A stretch of 64,000 bases of DNA from Phocaeicola_A sp045545095 (GCA_045545095.1 JAZQAG010000022.1:16371-80370); one strand, 5' to 3'; counted from the stretch's first letter, positions 1-8,774 are shown. A program made the numbers and translations. Notes: generated from the sequence alone by a model not told the origin.

Positions 1-351
1 CATTTCAAGGGTATTGATTTCCGCATCCGTGAGCATCTGATAACGAAAGAAATCAGCATTGGTGATTATGTCCTTACGGGTGGTGAATTGGCCGCTGCCG
101 TAATTGCTGATTCTATTGTCCGTATCATCCCGGGAGTCATTTCTGACGAGCAGTCAGCTTTGTCAGATTCTTTCCAAGACAATTTGTTGGCACCACCAGT
201 CTATACCCGTCCGGCTGAATACAAAGGTTGGCGTGTGCCCGATGTGCTTCTTTCCGGTCACGAAGCCAACATTCGTGACTGGGAGCTTCAGCAAGCCATT
301 GAGCGGACTAAGCAACTTCGTCCCGATTTGTTGGAGGGAAGTGGGTGGTAA
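1..351 (+). CDS. trmD: tRNA (guanine-N1)-methyltransferase, C-terminal part
   Basis: The window opens inside this gene; reading frame 1 is open from base 1 to the TAA at 349-351, giving about 116 residues. The stretch EISIGDYVLTGGELAA followed by a conserved IPGV segment is the hallmark of TrmD, the SPOUT-fold enzyme that methylates N1 of G37 in tRNAs using S-adenosylmethionine. The end of the protein (VPDVLLSGHEANIRDWE) also fits the family's C-terminal domain. The N-terminal half lies outside the window. It converges on pyrD, with a palindromic repeat between them. Confidence 0.95.
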   Translation, partial: HFKGIDFRIREHLITKEISIGDYVLTGGELAAAVIADSIVRIIPGVISDEQSALSDSFQDNLLAPPVYTRPAEYKGWRVPDVLLSGHEANIRDWELQQAIERTKQLRPDLLEGSGW

Positions 352-386
352 AAGATTTATACTTCATTCAATAATAGATTTATAAA

Positions 387-470
387 AGGCACGGATTACA
401 CGGATGAACACGGATTCTTATTCATGATTGACATTATTAGAAATCCGTGTAGTCCGTGTAATCCGTGCCT
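387..470. repeat. Imperfect palindromic intergenic repeat between convergent trmD and pyrD
   Basis: The left arm (AGGCACGGATTACACGGAT, from 387) is the reverse complement of the right arm ending at 470 (ATCCGTGTAATCCGTGCCT type). Within each arm the motif CACGGAT recurs. It probably forms a long hairpin acting as a bidirectional terminator. Related but different palindromes sit at 2217-2296 and 6621-6760. Confidence 0.7.
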
Positions 471-491
471 AGATATATTCTGTAAATATAT

Positions 492-1403
492 TTATATTTC
501 CAATCCGCCGATAATATCCTTCACCGATGTGAATCCGTGGCGATTCAGGTAGTCATCAATACCTTGAGCCACTTTCACGGTGATAGCCGGATCAATGAAG
601 TTTGCCGTACCAATCTGGATGGCGGTAGCACCGGCAAGGAGGAACTCAACGGCATCGCGCCAGTTCATGATACCTCCCAATCCGATAACGGGAATCTTCA
701 CAGCTTGAGCCACTTGCCATACCATGCGCAGGGCAATGGGTTTCACGGCAGCACCGCTCATACCGCCTGTAATGGTAGAGAGGATCGGTTTGCGTTTCTC
801 TGCATCGATGGCCATACCCAAAAGGGTGTTGATGAGCGATACGCTATCAGCTCCGGCTGCCTCTACGGCACGGGCAATCTCGGCAATATTCGTCACGTTG
901 GGCGAAAGCTTCACAATCAAAGTCTTATCGTATGCTTTGCGTACAGCGCTTACCACGTCTGCGGCACCATCGGGAGTCACTCCGAAGGCCATACCGCCTT
1001 GTTTTACGTTGGGACAAGATATGTTCAACTCGATGGCTGGGATGTTTTCCAACTCGTTGATGCGTTCGGCTGTTTTTACGTAAGACTCAATGTCTGAGCC
1101 TGATACGTTGACAATCATATTGGTGTTGATATCCTTGATTTTCGGATAGATTTTCTCCACAAAGTAATCTACGCCTTTATTCTGCAAGCCTACAGCATTC
1201 AACATGCCCGAAGGAGTCTCTGCCATGCGCGGATAGGGATTTCCTTCGCGATGGTTGAGTGTGGTTCCTTTTACTATGATACCGCCAATTTGCTCAAGGT
1301 CAACAAAATCCTCAAACTCAACTCCATATCCGAATGTGCCCGAAGCCGTCATGACGGGGTTCTTCAGGTTCAGGTTTCCTATGTTTACGCTTAAATCTGC
1401 CAT
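492..1403 (-). CDS. pyrD: Dihydroorotate dehydrogenase B, catalytic subunit
   Basis: 303 residues, the usual length for a class 1B enzyme. It oxidises dihydroorotate to orotate in pyrimidine synthesis, using FMN, and passes electrons to PyrK. The motif ELNISCPN carries the active-site cysteine that marks class 1 (class 2 enzymes have serine here), and the C-terminal GLGGIMNW...GATAIQIGTANF segment is the FMN phosphate-binding region. The start overlaps the end of pyrK by 13 bases, so the two subunits are translated from one message and probably coupled. The gene order pyrK-pyrD is standard for the heterotetrameric enzyme. Confidence 0.96.
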   Translation of the reverse strand: MADLSVNIGNLNLKNPVMTASGTFGYGVEFEDFVDLEQIGGIIVKGTTLNHREGNPYPRMAETPSGMLNAVGLQNKGVDYFVEKIYPKIKDINTNMIVNVSGSDIESYVKTAERINELENIPAIELNISCPNVKQGGMAFGVTPDGAADVVSAVRKAYDKTLIVKLSPNVTNIAEIARAVEAAGADSVSLINTLLGMAIDAEKRKPILSTITGGMSGAAVKPIALRMVWQVAQAVKIPVIGLGGIMNWRDAVEFLLAGATAIQIGTANFIDPAITVKVAQGIDDYLNRHGFTSVKDIIGGLEI

Positions 1404-2167
1404 AATAGTTTCTTTATATTAAATACGGGACCCTCTTTACATACACACACGTGGCCTTCGTCGGTGTTTTCCACGCAACAGAGGCAAGCGCCTACGCCGC
1501 AAGCCATGGTGTTTTCCAGCGAAACTTCGCACTCAATGCCGCTTTGTTTGGCATAGCGGGCAACTGACACCATCATGGGCTTGGGACCACAGGTATGGAT
1601 GCTGTCGAATTGTTTTTCGCTCAATACCGTATGTTGGGTGACAAAGCCTTTTTCGCCCATTGAACCATCTTCGGTAGTGCAATACACATCGCCTAATTGC
1701 TTGAATTCATCCAATTGCAACAGGTCCTTAGCAGAACGGGCACCTAATAAGAATGTAGGCCGTATGCCTATTTCCTGTAGTTTCTTACCGAAATAAAGAA
1801 GTGGGGCGGTACCTACACCACCACCGATGAGCAGCGGACGTTGTGTACTGTTTGTCGGCATAGTGAAGCCGTTTCCTAAGGGGAGTACCACATTCACTGT
1901 ATCGCCCACGTTTACAGTTGCCAACTTGCGTGTGCCATCTCCTGCCAGACGGACAAGGAACCACACTTCATTCTTTTCTGTATCCACGTAGTTGATGGAA
2001 ATAGGACGACGCAAGAAAGTGGTGGGCGAGTTGTCCACACGAATCTCTGCAAACTGTCCTGGTAGCATCTCGGGCAACGCTTCGGAGTGTGTCAGTTTCA
2101 GCAACACGTAGCTATCGTGTAACTTCGTGTTCTCTGTGACGGTCAGGTCTAAAATATATTTTTTCAT
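1391..2167 (-). CDS. pyrK: Dihydroorotate dehydrogenase B, electron-transfer subunit
   Basis: 258 residues. It carries electrons from PyrD to NAD+ through FAD and a [2Fe-2S] cluster. The motif FLRRPISI is the FAD-binding RxxS-type signature, GGGVGTAPLLYF is the NAD-binding glycine-rich loop, and the C-terminal cysteines in MACGVGACLCC and VCVCK are the cluster ligands. It is the first gene of a two-gene operon with pyrD; a TAnnTTTG promoter box lies about 30 bases upstream of the ATG. Confidence 0.95.
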   Translation of the reverse strand: MKKYILDLTVTENTKLHDSYVLLKLTHSEALPEMLPGQFAEIRVDNSPTTFLRRPISINYVDTEKNEVWFLVRLAGDGTRKLATVNVGDTVNVVLPLGNGFTMPTNSTQRPLLIGGGVGTAPLLYFGKKLQEIGIRPTFLLGARSAKDLLQLDEFKQLGDVYCTTEDGSMGEKGFVTQHTVLSEKQFDSIHTCGPKPMMVSVARYAKQSGIECEVSLENTMACGVGACLCCVENTDEGHVCVCKEGPVFNIKKLLWQI

Positions 2168-2197
2168 TATATATTAAGGTAATTGTTATCTTTGGTG

Positions 2198-2205
2198 CAA
2201 AGATA
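2198..2205 (-). promoter_or_regulatory. Predicted promoter -7 box of pyrK-pyrD
   Basis: On the minus strand this reads TATCTTTG, a perfect match to the Bacteroidetes -7 consensus TAnnTTTG, 30 bases before the pyrK ATG. Confidence 0.6.
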
Positions 2206-2216
2206 ACTTATTTTTT

Positions 2217-2296
2217 TCAACACAGCGGCACAGAGACGCAGAGAATTTATAAAAAGGGGAGAGAGAACTCTGTGTCTTTGTGCCGCTGTGTTCTTC
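2217..2296. terminator. Long inverted repeat, likely terminator of the HTH gene
   Basis: The arms AACACAGCGGCACAGAGAC and GTCTTTGTGCCGCTGTGTT are nearly perfect complements over about 25 bases. The repeat lies between the end of the HTH gene and the pyrK promoter. It belongs to the same style of intergenic palindrome as 6621-6760. Confidence 0.6.
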
Positions 2297-2315
2297 TTAA
2301 GAATATGTTTGTTGT

Positions 2316-2768
2316 TTACTTTTGCGGTACAAATGTCTCGTACGTGTCGTCGTCGAAGAAAATTTTTATTTCACGGATTTTCTTAGCAGGACGTTCTATA
2401 TACTTAATCTCTTCAATATCAGTATATTTATGCTCATTTTTAGTCGTTTTTGGTGCGATTTCCTTGCGATTTTCTGGTTCGTCTGTCCCTTCGGTCGCAA
2501 ATAATAGATTCTCGAGCGGTTTGGAACTGTCATTTTCTGCAAAAGGGAGGGTCGGCTCTTCTTTGCACATTGTTCCTTCTCCTGAAAGTATCCAGTCGTA
2601 GCTTAAGTATGGGAAAGCTGTACGTATTTTGGTTACAACTTCCAAACTGGGATTGTTTCTTCCGTTCAGAATTTGTGAGAGTGTAGCTAATTTAATATTG
2701 GTTGCATTTGCAAACGATGATGGTTTCATTTGCAAGTAATTCATAATCTCTATAATTCGATTTTTCAT
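2316..2768 (-). CDS. Small helix-turn-helix regulator
   Basis: 150 residues. The first 65 form an XRE/Cro-like helix-turn-helix: FANATNIKLATLSQILNGRNNPSLEVVTKI is the recognition region and YDWILSGEGTM is a phrase often seen just after this domain in Bacteroides regulators. The C-terminal part is charged, with no recognised domain, and ends in a lysine-rich segment. It stands alone, with a terminator-like palindrome downstream and a long AT-rich region upstream. The target is unknown. Confidence 0.8.
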   Translation of the reverse strand: MKNRIIEIMNYLQMKPSSFANATNIKLATLSQILNGRNNPSLEVVTKIRTAFPYLSYDWILSGEGTMCKEEPTLPFAENDSSKPLENLLFATEGTDEPENRKEIAPKTTKNEHKYTDIEEIKYIERPAKKIREIKIFFDDDTYETFVPQK

Positions 2769-4129
2769 TTGTTCTTTTTTCAGGTAAAGAAGAATAGAAT
2801 ACTTTTATGCTACAAAAATAAATATAATATTTCAACTTTGCAAATTAAACTATATAAAAATAAAATTCTTCATTTGAGAAATACTTCAACTTTATATTTA
2901 TAATTATATATGCATTTAGTCTATGATTGTTAAACAAGAAGGTAATAAGTAGATTCAATAAAATTGTATAATTAATTGACTGAAAGTGTGGTTTATATAC
3001 GAATTTTTGTCAAAACATTAAAAGAATAGTAGTTTTTCATAAAACGACTTGTTTTTTAATAAAATACAACCTTAAAACTGTGTAATTAATTGATATTTAG
3101 CCGTGTATGGTTTTAGTAACAATTTGTATATTAATAATTTTATTTATGCGTAACAGTTGTTTATTTTTGTCTTTTAGCTTAAATATTGTTTGTTTTACAA
3201 TCATAAAGTGGGGGTATTGTTTTCAAAAGTAAAGTATTTATTTGCAAATAGACTGCAAATGTAAATTGTTGCATATGTAAACAATTAGATAATTAAGTTT
3301 AAGTTTCTTCATTTGCAACTAAATATAATTGCTTACGAAATGATAGATGTTTAATCATGTTAAATCTCTTTTCGAGGTACGTTCGTTCGGATTTCAAGTA
3401 TTCGGTTGGATTTTATGCTTGATAGTACTTGTTGAATGTTGTATGTGCAACTATTTATAGGATTCTGGAGTCTGTCTTTTTGGCATTGGATTTATTTGGA
3501 AAGCTTTGAGGAGGGGCAGACTGTGCTTTCTTTCATTTTGCATCCCCCACTCTCCTGCCCTTTTGTGGTTGAAATGCAATTTCCTTGGCTTATTTCGGCC
3601 CTTTGTTCGGATTTGAAAATTTTACGCGATTCTCAGAGGGCGAAATTCGCTATAATATGCTGATATATAGTGTTGTAAGTGCGATATTTTTGTCCGTAAA
3701 ATCAGTTGAAATAGAAAATTAGCCTTTGGATACCCTCTATTTACCTGCAGAATGTCATGTAGAAAAGGCTGAAGATACCAAGGTATGGTCAGGGAGTTAC
3801 AAGAGTTCGGACGATAGTTTCAACTATACTTTATAGGTGCTCAAAATATCTCTTAAGCGTTAGCAGAATATCTCTTAAGCGTTAGCAGAATATCTCTTAA
3901 GCGTTAGCAGAATATCTCTTAAGCGTTAGCAAAATATCTCTTAAGCGTTAGGAAAATATCTCTTAAGCGTTAGTGAATTATCTCTTAAGCGTTAGCAAAA
4001 TATCTCTTAAGCGTTAGCAAATTATCTCTTAAGACTTATTTCATTGCGCTTTTCATTACGTTTGGGAGTTGTTCAACCAAGCTTGATTGTGGTCTCGGTC
4101 AGTATAAATGCGTTTATACTTTAGTGGTT
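2769..4129. other. 1.36 kb AT-rich gene-free region
   Basis: No convincing gene is present. The part from 2800 to 3350 is very AT-rich with many short T-runs and no long reading frame. Between 3720 and 3835 one frame reads PLDTLYLPAECHVEKAE... up to a TAG at 3833-3835, which looks coding-like but has no start codon; it could be a gene remnant. A 22-bp repeat array occupies 3847-4033. Confidence 0.5.
3847..4033. repeat. Nine tandem 22-bp repeats
   Basis: Copies begin at 3847, 3869, 3891, 3913, 3935, 3957, 3979, 4001 and 4023, exactly 22 bases apart. The core TATCTCTTAAGCGTTAGCAA is almost invariant; the last copy is cut short after CTTAAG. The period is not a multiple of three, so it is not coding, and 22 bases is close to two turns of the helix. 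CTTAAG in each unit is a perfect palindrome. Confidence 0.95.
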
Positions 4130-5158
4130 TTAGTGAAGAATTTTGTAAACAAGTTCCTTCAACAGATCACCGTTACTGGTTGATGGATTCCCTACCCCTT
4201 TCGACCGGGCATCGCATTCACGAATATCACTGATGATGTACATTACCTTTACTGCAGAATATTTTCGCATGGCCGCCATATAGTCACGGGCTTGCCAAGG
4301 GCTTCGGAGTCCCAGTTGGGCTGCAATTCCTTGCTCACTTTTTTCGGGTGCATAATAGGCCAACATCAGGTTTGAGAAGAAATTAAATAGTACTGAAAGG
4401 GACATCTGTATGGGGTTACTTTTGGGATTTTCTTCAAAATATTTTATTATTTGATTAGCCTTGAATACATCCTTTTCTATAAGAGCATTGCGCAATTCAT
4501 AGTTGTTGAAGTCCTTACTGATGCCGATATGTCGTTCCACTAATTCGGATGTTACGCGCTTTTGTTGGGGTGAAAGACTAAGAAAAAGTTTGTCAAGTTC
4601 GCTACTGATACGGTTCAAGTCAGAGCCTATTGATTCGGCAATCAGTTGGCAGGCTTGTGGCTCAATATCGATACTTTTTTTCTTCAAATAACTGGCTATA
4701 AATCCAGGAAGTTGGGCCTCTTTCATTCGTTTCGATTCAAAGAGTACCCCACTCTTTTCTATTTCAAGTGTAACTTTTTTTCGCTTATCAAGTACCCCAT
4801 TTTTATGGCAGAAAACAAGGATAGTCGAGGGCTGTGGTTTTTGCAGGTAGAAGGAAAGCTCGTCCAGATTCTTTAGGTTTTGTGCCTCCTTTACGATGAT
4901 AACCTGATGTTCGGCCATCATCGGATAGCGTTTGGCTGCGTTGATAATTGTTGACAAATCAGTATCCGAAGCATAGAGAATCATTTGGTTGAATTCCTTC
5001 TCCTCTTCGGTCAGGATGGTGTCGGCCATATAGTCGGCTATACGGTCAATATAGTACGACTCCTCTCCCATCAGGTAATAGACAGGCTTGTATTTTTTTG
5101 CCTGTAAATCTTTGACGATATCAACGTGTGTAATTTCCTTTTTTTCCTGCTTTGCCAT
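4130..5158 (-). CDS. holA: DNA polymerase III delta subunit
   Basis: 342 residues. The delta subunit opens the sliding clamp within the clamp loader. The N-terminal YKPVYYLMGEESYYIDRIADYM matches the HolA family opening (the usual LxGEExYLxxR-like motif), followed by a degenerate AAA+-like fold and the middle region with LDELSFYLQKPQPSTILVF. The C-terminal LRSPWQARDYMAAMRKYS is also typical. No Walker motifs are expected in delta and none is seen. It sits alone downstream of AMP nucleosidase, on the same strand. Confidence 0.92.
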   Translation of the reverse strand: MAKQEKKEITHVDIVKDLQAKKYKPVYYLMGEESYYIDRIADYMADTILTEEEKEFNQMILYASDTDLSTIINAAKRYPMMAEHQVIIVKEAQNLKNLDELSFYLQKPQPSTILVFCHKNGVLDKRKKVTLEIEKSGVLFESKRMKEAQLPGFIASYLKKKSIDIEPQACQLIAESIGSDLNRISSELDKLFLSLSPQQKRVTSELVERHIGISKDFNNYELRNALIEKDVFKANQIIKYFEENPKSNPIQMSLSVLFNFFSNLMLAYYAPEKSEQGIAAQLGLRSPWQARDYMAAMRKYSAVKVMYIISDIRECDARSKGVGNPSTSNGDLLKELVYKILH

Positions 5159-5276
5159 TTTTTCGTATTATTTTAGAACACGAAGACATTTATATAAGTA
5201 AATATTATTTAATCTCTGTGTCTTTGTGTCTCTGTGTTCAATATGTATAATTCATACTATGTCGTAGTTGTAGATA

Positions 5277-6053
5277 TTACCATTCAAATTTCAGATGCTT
5301 CACCGTTTTCTTTTCATCGCGAATCATCTTCACGGCATCAATTCCGATTCTTATGTGGTCGCATACATATTTCTGTGTCACGTAGTTATCCAACTTTTCT
5401 GTCTTTACTCCTTCGGGTATCATCGGTTGGTCAGACACCAGGAGAAGTGCTCCTGTAGGGATACGGTTGGCAAAGCCTGTACAGAAGAGAGTTGCCGTTT
5501 CCATATCCACTGCCATGGCACGAGTTTCACGGAGTAATTGTTTAAATTCTTCGTCATGTTCCCAGATGCGTCGGTTGGTTGTATAGACGGTGCCTGTCCA
5601 GTAGTCACTTCCGTGATCGCGGATAGCCGATGAGACGGCTCGTTGTAGCATGAACGAAGGAAGTGCCGGCACTTCGGCGGGCAGATAATCGTTTGATGTC
5701 CCCTCGCCCCGGATGGCCGCAATGGGCAGGATGAGGTCACCGATGAGTGTATGTTTGCTGATACCTCCACATTTGCCCAAGAACAGACAAGCTTTCGGCT
5801 GGATGGCTCCCAGCAGGTCCATGATGATGGCCGCGTTAGGGCTTCCCATACCGAAGTTGATGATGGTGATGTTGCCTGCTGTGGCCGATGTCATGTTGGC
5901 ATCTCGTCCCATGACCTCCACGTCCATCAGTTCAGCAAATAGCTCCACATACTTGTTGAAGTTGGTCAGCAGAATGTATTCGCCGAACTCCTCCAACGGT
6001 CTTTTTGTGTATCGGGGCAACCAATTGGTGACAATTTCTTTCTTCGTTTTCAT
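5277..6053 (-). CDS. amn: AMP nucleosidase
   Basis: 258 residues from the chosen ATG at 6053; the frame is open further upstream only through a TTG and residues unlike the family, and a promoter box lies inside that stretch, so the internal ATG is preferred. The enzyme hydrolyses AMP to adenine and ribose 5-phosphate. The fold is that of the nucleoside phosphorylase family: INFGMGSPNAAIIMDLL and GKCGGIS bind the phosphate/ribose, and VDMETATLF is the base- and ribose-binding motif. It is shorter than the E. coli enzyme, as is usual in Bacteroidetes. Confidence 0.9.
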   Translation of the reverse strand: MKTKKEIVTNWLPRYTKRPLEEFGEYILLTNFNKYVELFAELMDVEVMGRDANMTSATAGNITIINFGMGSPNAAIIMDLLGAIQPKACLFLGKCGGISKHTLIGDLILPIAAIRGEGTSNDYLPAEVPALPSFMLQRAVSSAIRDHGSDYWTGTVYTTNRRIWEHDEEFKQLLRETRAMAVDMETATLFCTGFANRIPTGALLLVSDQPMIPEGVKTEKLDNYVTQKYVCDHIRIGIDAVKMIRDEKKTVKHLKFEW

Positions 6054-6062
6054 AAAAACAGC

Positions 6063-6070
6063 TACTTTTG
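6063..6070 (+). promoter_or_regulatory. Predicted promoter -7 box for the HsdR_N-like gene
   Basis: TACTTTTG matches TAnnTTTG and lies about 50 bases before the ATG at 6119. It is interleaved with the oppositely directed amn promoter box. Confidence 0.45.
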
Positions 6071-6106
6071 CATGCGGAAACATTTCCGACATCCAATTTG
6101 TAGTTG

Positions 6107-6114
6107 CAAAAATA
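6107..6114 (-). promoter_or_regulatory. Predicted promoter -7 box of amn
   Basis: On the minus strand this is TATTTTTG, a perfect TAnnTTTG match, 53 bases upstream of the amn ATG. It supports the shorter amn start. Confidence 0.5.
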
Positions 6115-6118
6115 GTAA

Positions 6119-6568
6119 ATGTTATCATTAAATCTGCCACCTTACGCCACAAAAGTTGCTGTTCGCGATGGAAAAAACACCATTTGGGATATTATCCGTC
6201 GTAAATATGTAGCTTTGACACCCGAAGAATGGGTGCGCCAGCATTTTGTACACTTTCTTGTCGAGCATAAGGGCTACCCGGCCTCTCTGTTGGCCAACGA
6301 GGTGGCTTTGACGTTGAATGGTACCTCCCGCCGGTGTGATACCGTGCTTTACGACCGTACCCTCTCCCCCCGCATGATCATTGAATACAAAGCGCCCCAT
6401 ATCCCTATCACCCAAAAAGTTTTTGACCAGATTTGCCGCTACAATCTTGTCTTCCGTGTCGATTACCTTATTGTCAGCAATGGTCTCTCCCACTATTGTT
6501 GCCGCATGGATTACGCCCATCAGTCGTATCAGTTCCTGACCGATGTGCCCGAGTATGGTGAGTTGTAG
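6119..6568 (+). CDS. Type I restriction HsdR N-terminal-like nuclease-fold protein
   Basis: 149 residues. The central part, ANEVALTLNGTSRRCDTVLYDR...MIIEYKAPHIPI, shows the D...ExK arrangement of the PD-(D/E)XK nuclease fold found at the start of HsdR subunits; here D is in RRCDTVL and ExK is EYK. The protein is only this domain, with no helicase part and no HsdM or HsdS nearby. Similar orphan proteins are common in Bacteroides next to amn/holA. The role is unknown; a housekeeping DNA-processing function is as likely as restriction. Confidence 0.8.
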   Translation: MLSLNLPPYATKVAVRDGKNTIWDIIRRKYVALTPEEWVRQHFVHFLVEHKGYPASLLANEVALTLNGTSRRCDTVLYDRTLSPRMIIEYKAPHIPITQKVFDQICRYNLVFRVDYLIVSNGLSHYCCRMDYAHQSYQFLTDVPEYGEL

Positions 6569-6620
6569 TAAGGGTCTTTCTGGATAGATAAAGGAAAGAG
6601 GTGTAAGTTATCTATAAATA

Positions 6621-6760
6621 GACAGAGACACAAAGATTCAGAGTCTTTCATCGTAGCATTTAGCCAATTACGAGGTACATATGCGGAAATTCCACGAATT
6701 GTTGTACCTGAAAATATAATTGGTATGTACGAAATGCCTCTGTGTCTTCGTGTCTCTGTG
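6621..6760. repeat. Palindromic intergenic repeat between convergent genes
   Basis: GACAGAGACACAAAGATTC near 6621 pairs with the arm ending at 6760, which reads CTCTGTGTCTTCGTGTCTCT on the plus strand. About 90 bases separate the arms. It lies between the convergent HsdR_N-like gene and the zinc-ribbon gene and may terminate both. Confidence 0.6.
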
Positions 6761-6779
6761 TTTTTATCCGAAGAGTCTT

Positions 6780-7601
6780 TTACTCAGCTGATGCTGCGCT
6801 CTTGCGACTTCTGCGCTTGGGTGCCACCTCTTTTTCTACGGGTTTCTCTACACCAGCCAGTTCGGGGTCAATCATGATGCGGCCACAATATTCGCATACG
6901 ATGACTTTCTTGCGCATACGGATATCAAGCTGACGCTGGGGCGGAATCTTGTTGAAGCATCCTCCGCAGGCATCGCGTTGTACGTAAACGATACCCAATC
7001 CGTTGCGTGAGTTCTTGCGGATACGCTTGAATGCCAGGAGCAGACGAGGTTCGATAGTCAGTTCGAGGTTCTTGGCTTTCTCTCTCAGTCTTTCCTCTTC
7101 CTGCTTGGTTTCCAGTACGATTTCTTCCAGCTCAGCCTTCTTCATCTCCAAATCCTTGGTACGTTCGTCGAGCAGTTCCTCGCTACGGGCACAATCATCG
7201 TTCTTGCTCTTTTCGGCAGCGGTATATTCGCGGATGCGTTTTTCGCAAAGCTCAATTTCCAATGTCTGGAATTCGATTTCTTTGCTCAGCATGTCGTACT
7301 CGCGGTTGTTGCGTACATTGTCCTGCTGCTCTTTGTATTTGTTCATCAGCTCCTTGGCAGCCTCGATTTCGTTGCGCTTGGTAGCGACGGCCTGACGCAG
7401 TTCGGCAGTCTCCTTACGAATCTTTTCAATTCGTGTATTGAGGCCTGCAACTTCGTCCTCCAAGTCCTGCACTTCCAAGGGAAGTTCGCCACGGAGAGTC
7501 TTGATCTTGTCAATTTCAGACAACATGGTTTGCAACTGATAGAGCGCTTTCAGTTTTTGTTCTACGCTCATGTCTGTTGGGTCTTTCTTTTCTCTTGCCA
7601 T
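6780..7601 (-). CDS. Coiled-coil protein with C4 zinc ribbon (DUF164/CT398-like)
   Basis: 273 residues. Residues about 10-190 are a long, highly charged coiled coil (VEQKLKALYQLQTML...). Near residue 210 CGGCFNKIPPQ and CEYCGRIMIDPE provide a four-cysteine zinc ribbon. The lysine/arginine-rich tail after it resembles a nucleic-acid contact. Members of this family are widespread and often sit beside nif3; here the nif3 gene ends 46 bases upstream on the same strand, so they are probably co-transcribed. The biochemical role is not established. Confidence 0.88.
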   Translation of the reverse strand: MAREKKDPTDMSVEQKLKALYQLQTMLSEIDKIKTLRGELPLEVQDLEDEVAGLNTRIEKIRKETAELRQAVATKRNEIEAAKELMNKYKEQQDNVRNNREYDMLSKEIEFQTLEIELCEKRIREYTAAEKSKNDDCARSEELLDERTKDLEMKKAELEEIVLETKQEEERLREKAKNLELTIEPRLLLAFKRIRKNSRNGLGIVYVQRDACGGCFNKIPPQRQLDIRMRKKVIVCEYCGRIMIDPELAGVEKPVEKEVAPKRRSRKSAASAE

Positions 7602-7646
7602 ACGTTTTTTCTAAATTATTGGGTTTTAAATTATAATCTTCTTATA

Positions 7647-8741
7647 TCAACAATACCTTATCGGATTGGTACACACCGTAGTCTGTTTCACAGGCAAGGT
7701 GGGACATGTCTCCTCTATGATTGACTGGAATATTTCCATCGTGTACTGTTCGCTTTCATAGTGTCCTATTTCCACCATCAGCAGGTCGTCATCGTGTCCG
7801 AAGTAGTCGTGGTATTTGATTTCCCCGGTCAGGAATGCGTCGGCTCCCTGCCCGATGGCTTGTGGGAGCAGGAAGGCTCCACTTCCGCCGCATAGGGCAA
7901 TGGTGCGTATTCCTTTTCCTGCATAGTTGTTGGCCTTCACACATCCAGCTTGGAAGGTATCTTTCACCTGTTGCAGGAATGTGTTGACAGATATCTCTTC
8001 AGGCAGTTCGCCGATGAGTCCCGAGCCCGCTTGCATCCATTGGTTCTTCAGAGGATAGAGGTCATAGGCCGGTTCCTCGTACGGATGGGCATTCAGCAGT
8101 GCGTGCACGGCCTTTTCTTTCAGGTATGCAGGCAATATCGTCTCGATGCGCACCTCTATTTCGCGATGCAGTTCGCCGATGCTTCCACAGAAAGGGTTGC
8201 TCCCCTCGCCTGCCCGGAAAGTTCCCTCTCCCATCAGGTTGTAGCTGCAGGCGTCATATCCGCCAATGTGGCCACATCCGGCATCGAACAATGCCTGACG
8301 CACCTCGTCAGCCTGTGCCGTAGGTACAAATGTAACCAATTTTAGTAGGGAATCTTCCTTGGGAGCCAGGAATCGTAGGTTTGTCAGTCCCAGTTTTTCT
8401 GCCATTTTGAAGTTCACGCCCCCTGTGGCATTATCCATGTTGGTATGGTACGAACAGATGGTTATACCATGCTGGATAGCCTTCATCACACATCGTTCCA
8501 CATAGTTCCGTCCAGTGATGGATTTCAGTCCGCTGAAGATGAGCGGATGGTGTGATACGATAAGGTTGTACCCGAGCGTAACGGCTTCATCTACTACGGC
8601 TTCCGTCACGTCCAGACACAATAAAGCCCCTGTAACTTCCGCCTCTGTCAGTCCTACTTGCAGACCGGCATTGTCCCATCCGTCTTGCAAGGGCAGTGGC
8701 GCGAATCGTTCAAGGGCACATACAATCTCCTTAACTTTCAT
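7647..8741 (-). CDS. Nif3-like dinuclear metal-centre protein (GTP cyclohydrolase I type 2 family)
   Basis: 364 residues, the long form with an inserted PII-like domain around residues 130-230. SHHPLIFSG (H64, H65), CSYHTNMD around residue 100, and the C-terminal LTGEIKYHDYF...EIGHYESEQ motifs supply the metal ligands. The family forms a toroidal hexamer; its true substrate is not settled. It is first in a pair with the zinc-ribbon coiled-coil gene and has a TAnnTTTG promoter box 26 bases before its ATG. Confidence 0.92.
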   Translation of the reverse strand: MKVKEIVCALERFAPLPLQDGWDNAGLQVGLTEAEVTGALLCLDVTEAVVDEAVTLGYNLIVSHHPLIFSGLKSITGRNYVERCVMKAIQHGITICSYHTNMDNATGGVNFKMAEKLGLTNLRFLAPKEDSLLKLVTFVPTAQADEVRQALFDAGCGHIGGYDACSYNLMGEGTFRAGEGSNPFCGSIGELHREIEVRIETILPAYLKEKAVHALLNAHPYEEPAYDLYPLKNQWMQAGSGLIGELPEEISVNTFLQQVKDTFQAGCVKANNYAGKGIRTIALCGGSGAFLLPQAIGQGADAFLTGEIKYHDYFGHDDDLLMVEIGHYESEQYTMEIFQSIIEETCPTLPVKQTTVCTNPIRYC

Positions 8742-8766
8742 TCGCCTGAAAATGAGAATTTGGCTG

Positions 8767-8774
8767 CAAAGATA
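8767..8774 (-). promoter_or_regulatory. Predicted promoter -7 box of nif3
   Basis: Minus-strand TATCTTTG, a perfect TAnnTTTG match, just upstream of the Nif3 ATG. Confidence 0.55.

Noticed and set aside
3436..3663. 75-residue open frame in the AT-rich region
   Set aside because: No recognisable motif, no promoter or ribosome-binding signal, and an odd hydrophobic composition; treated as chance.
3847..4033. CRISPR array
   Set aside because: The repeats are directly adjacent with no spacers, so this is a tandem repeat, not CRISPR.
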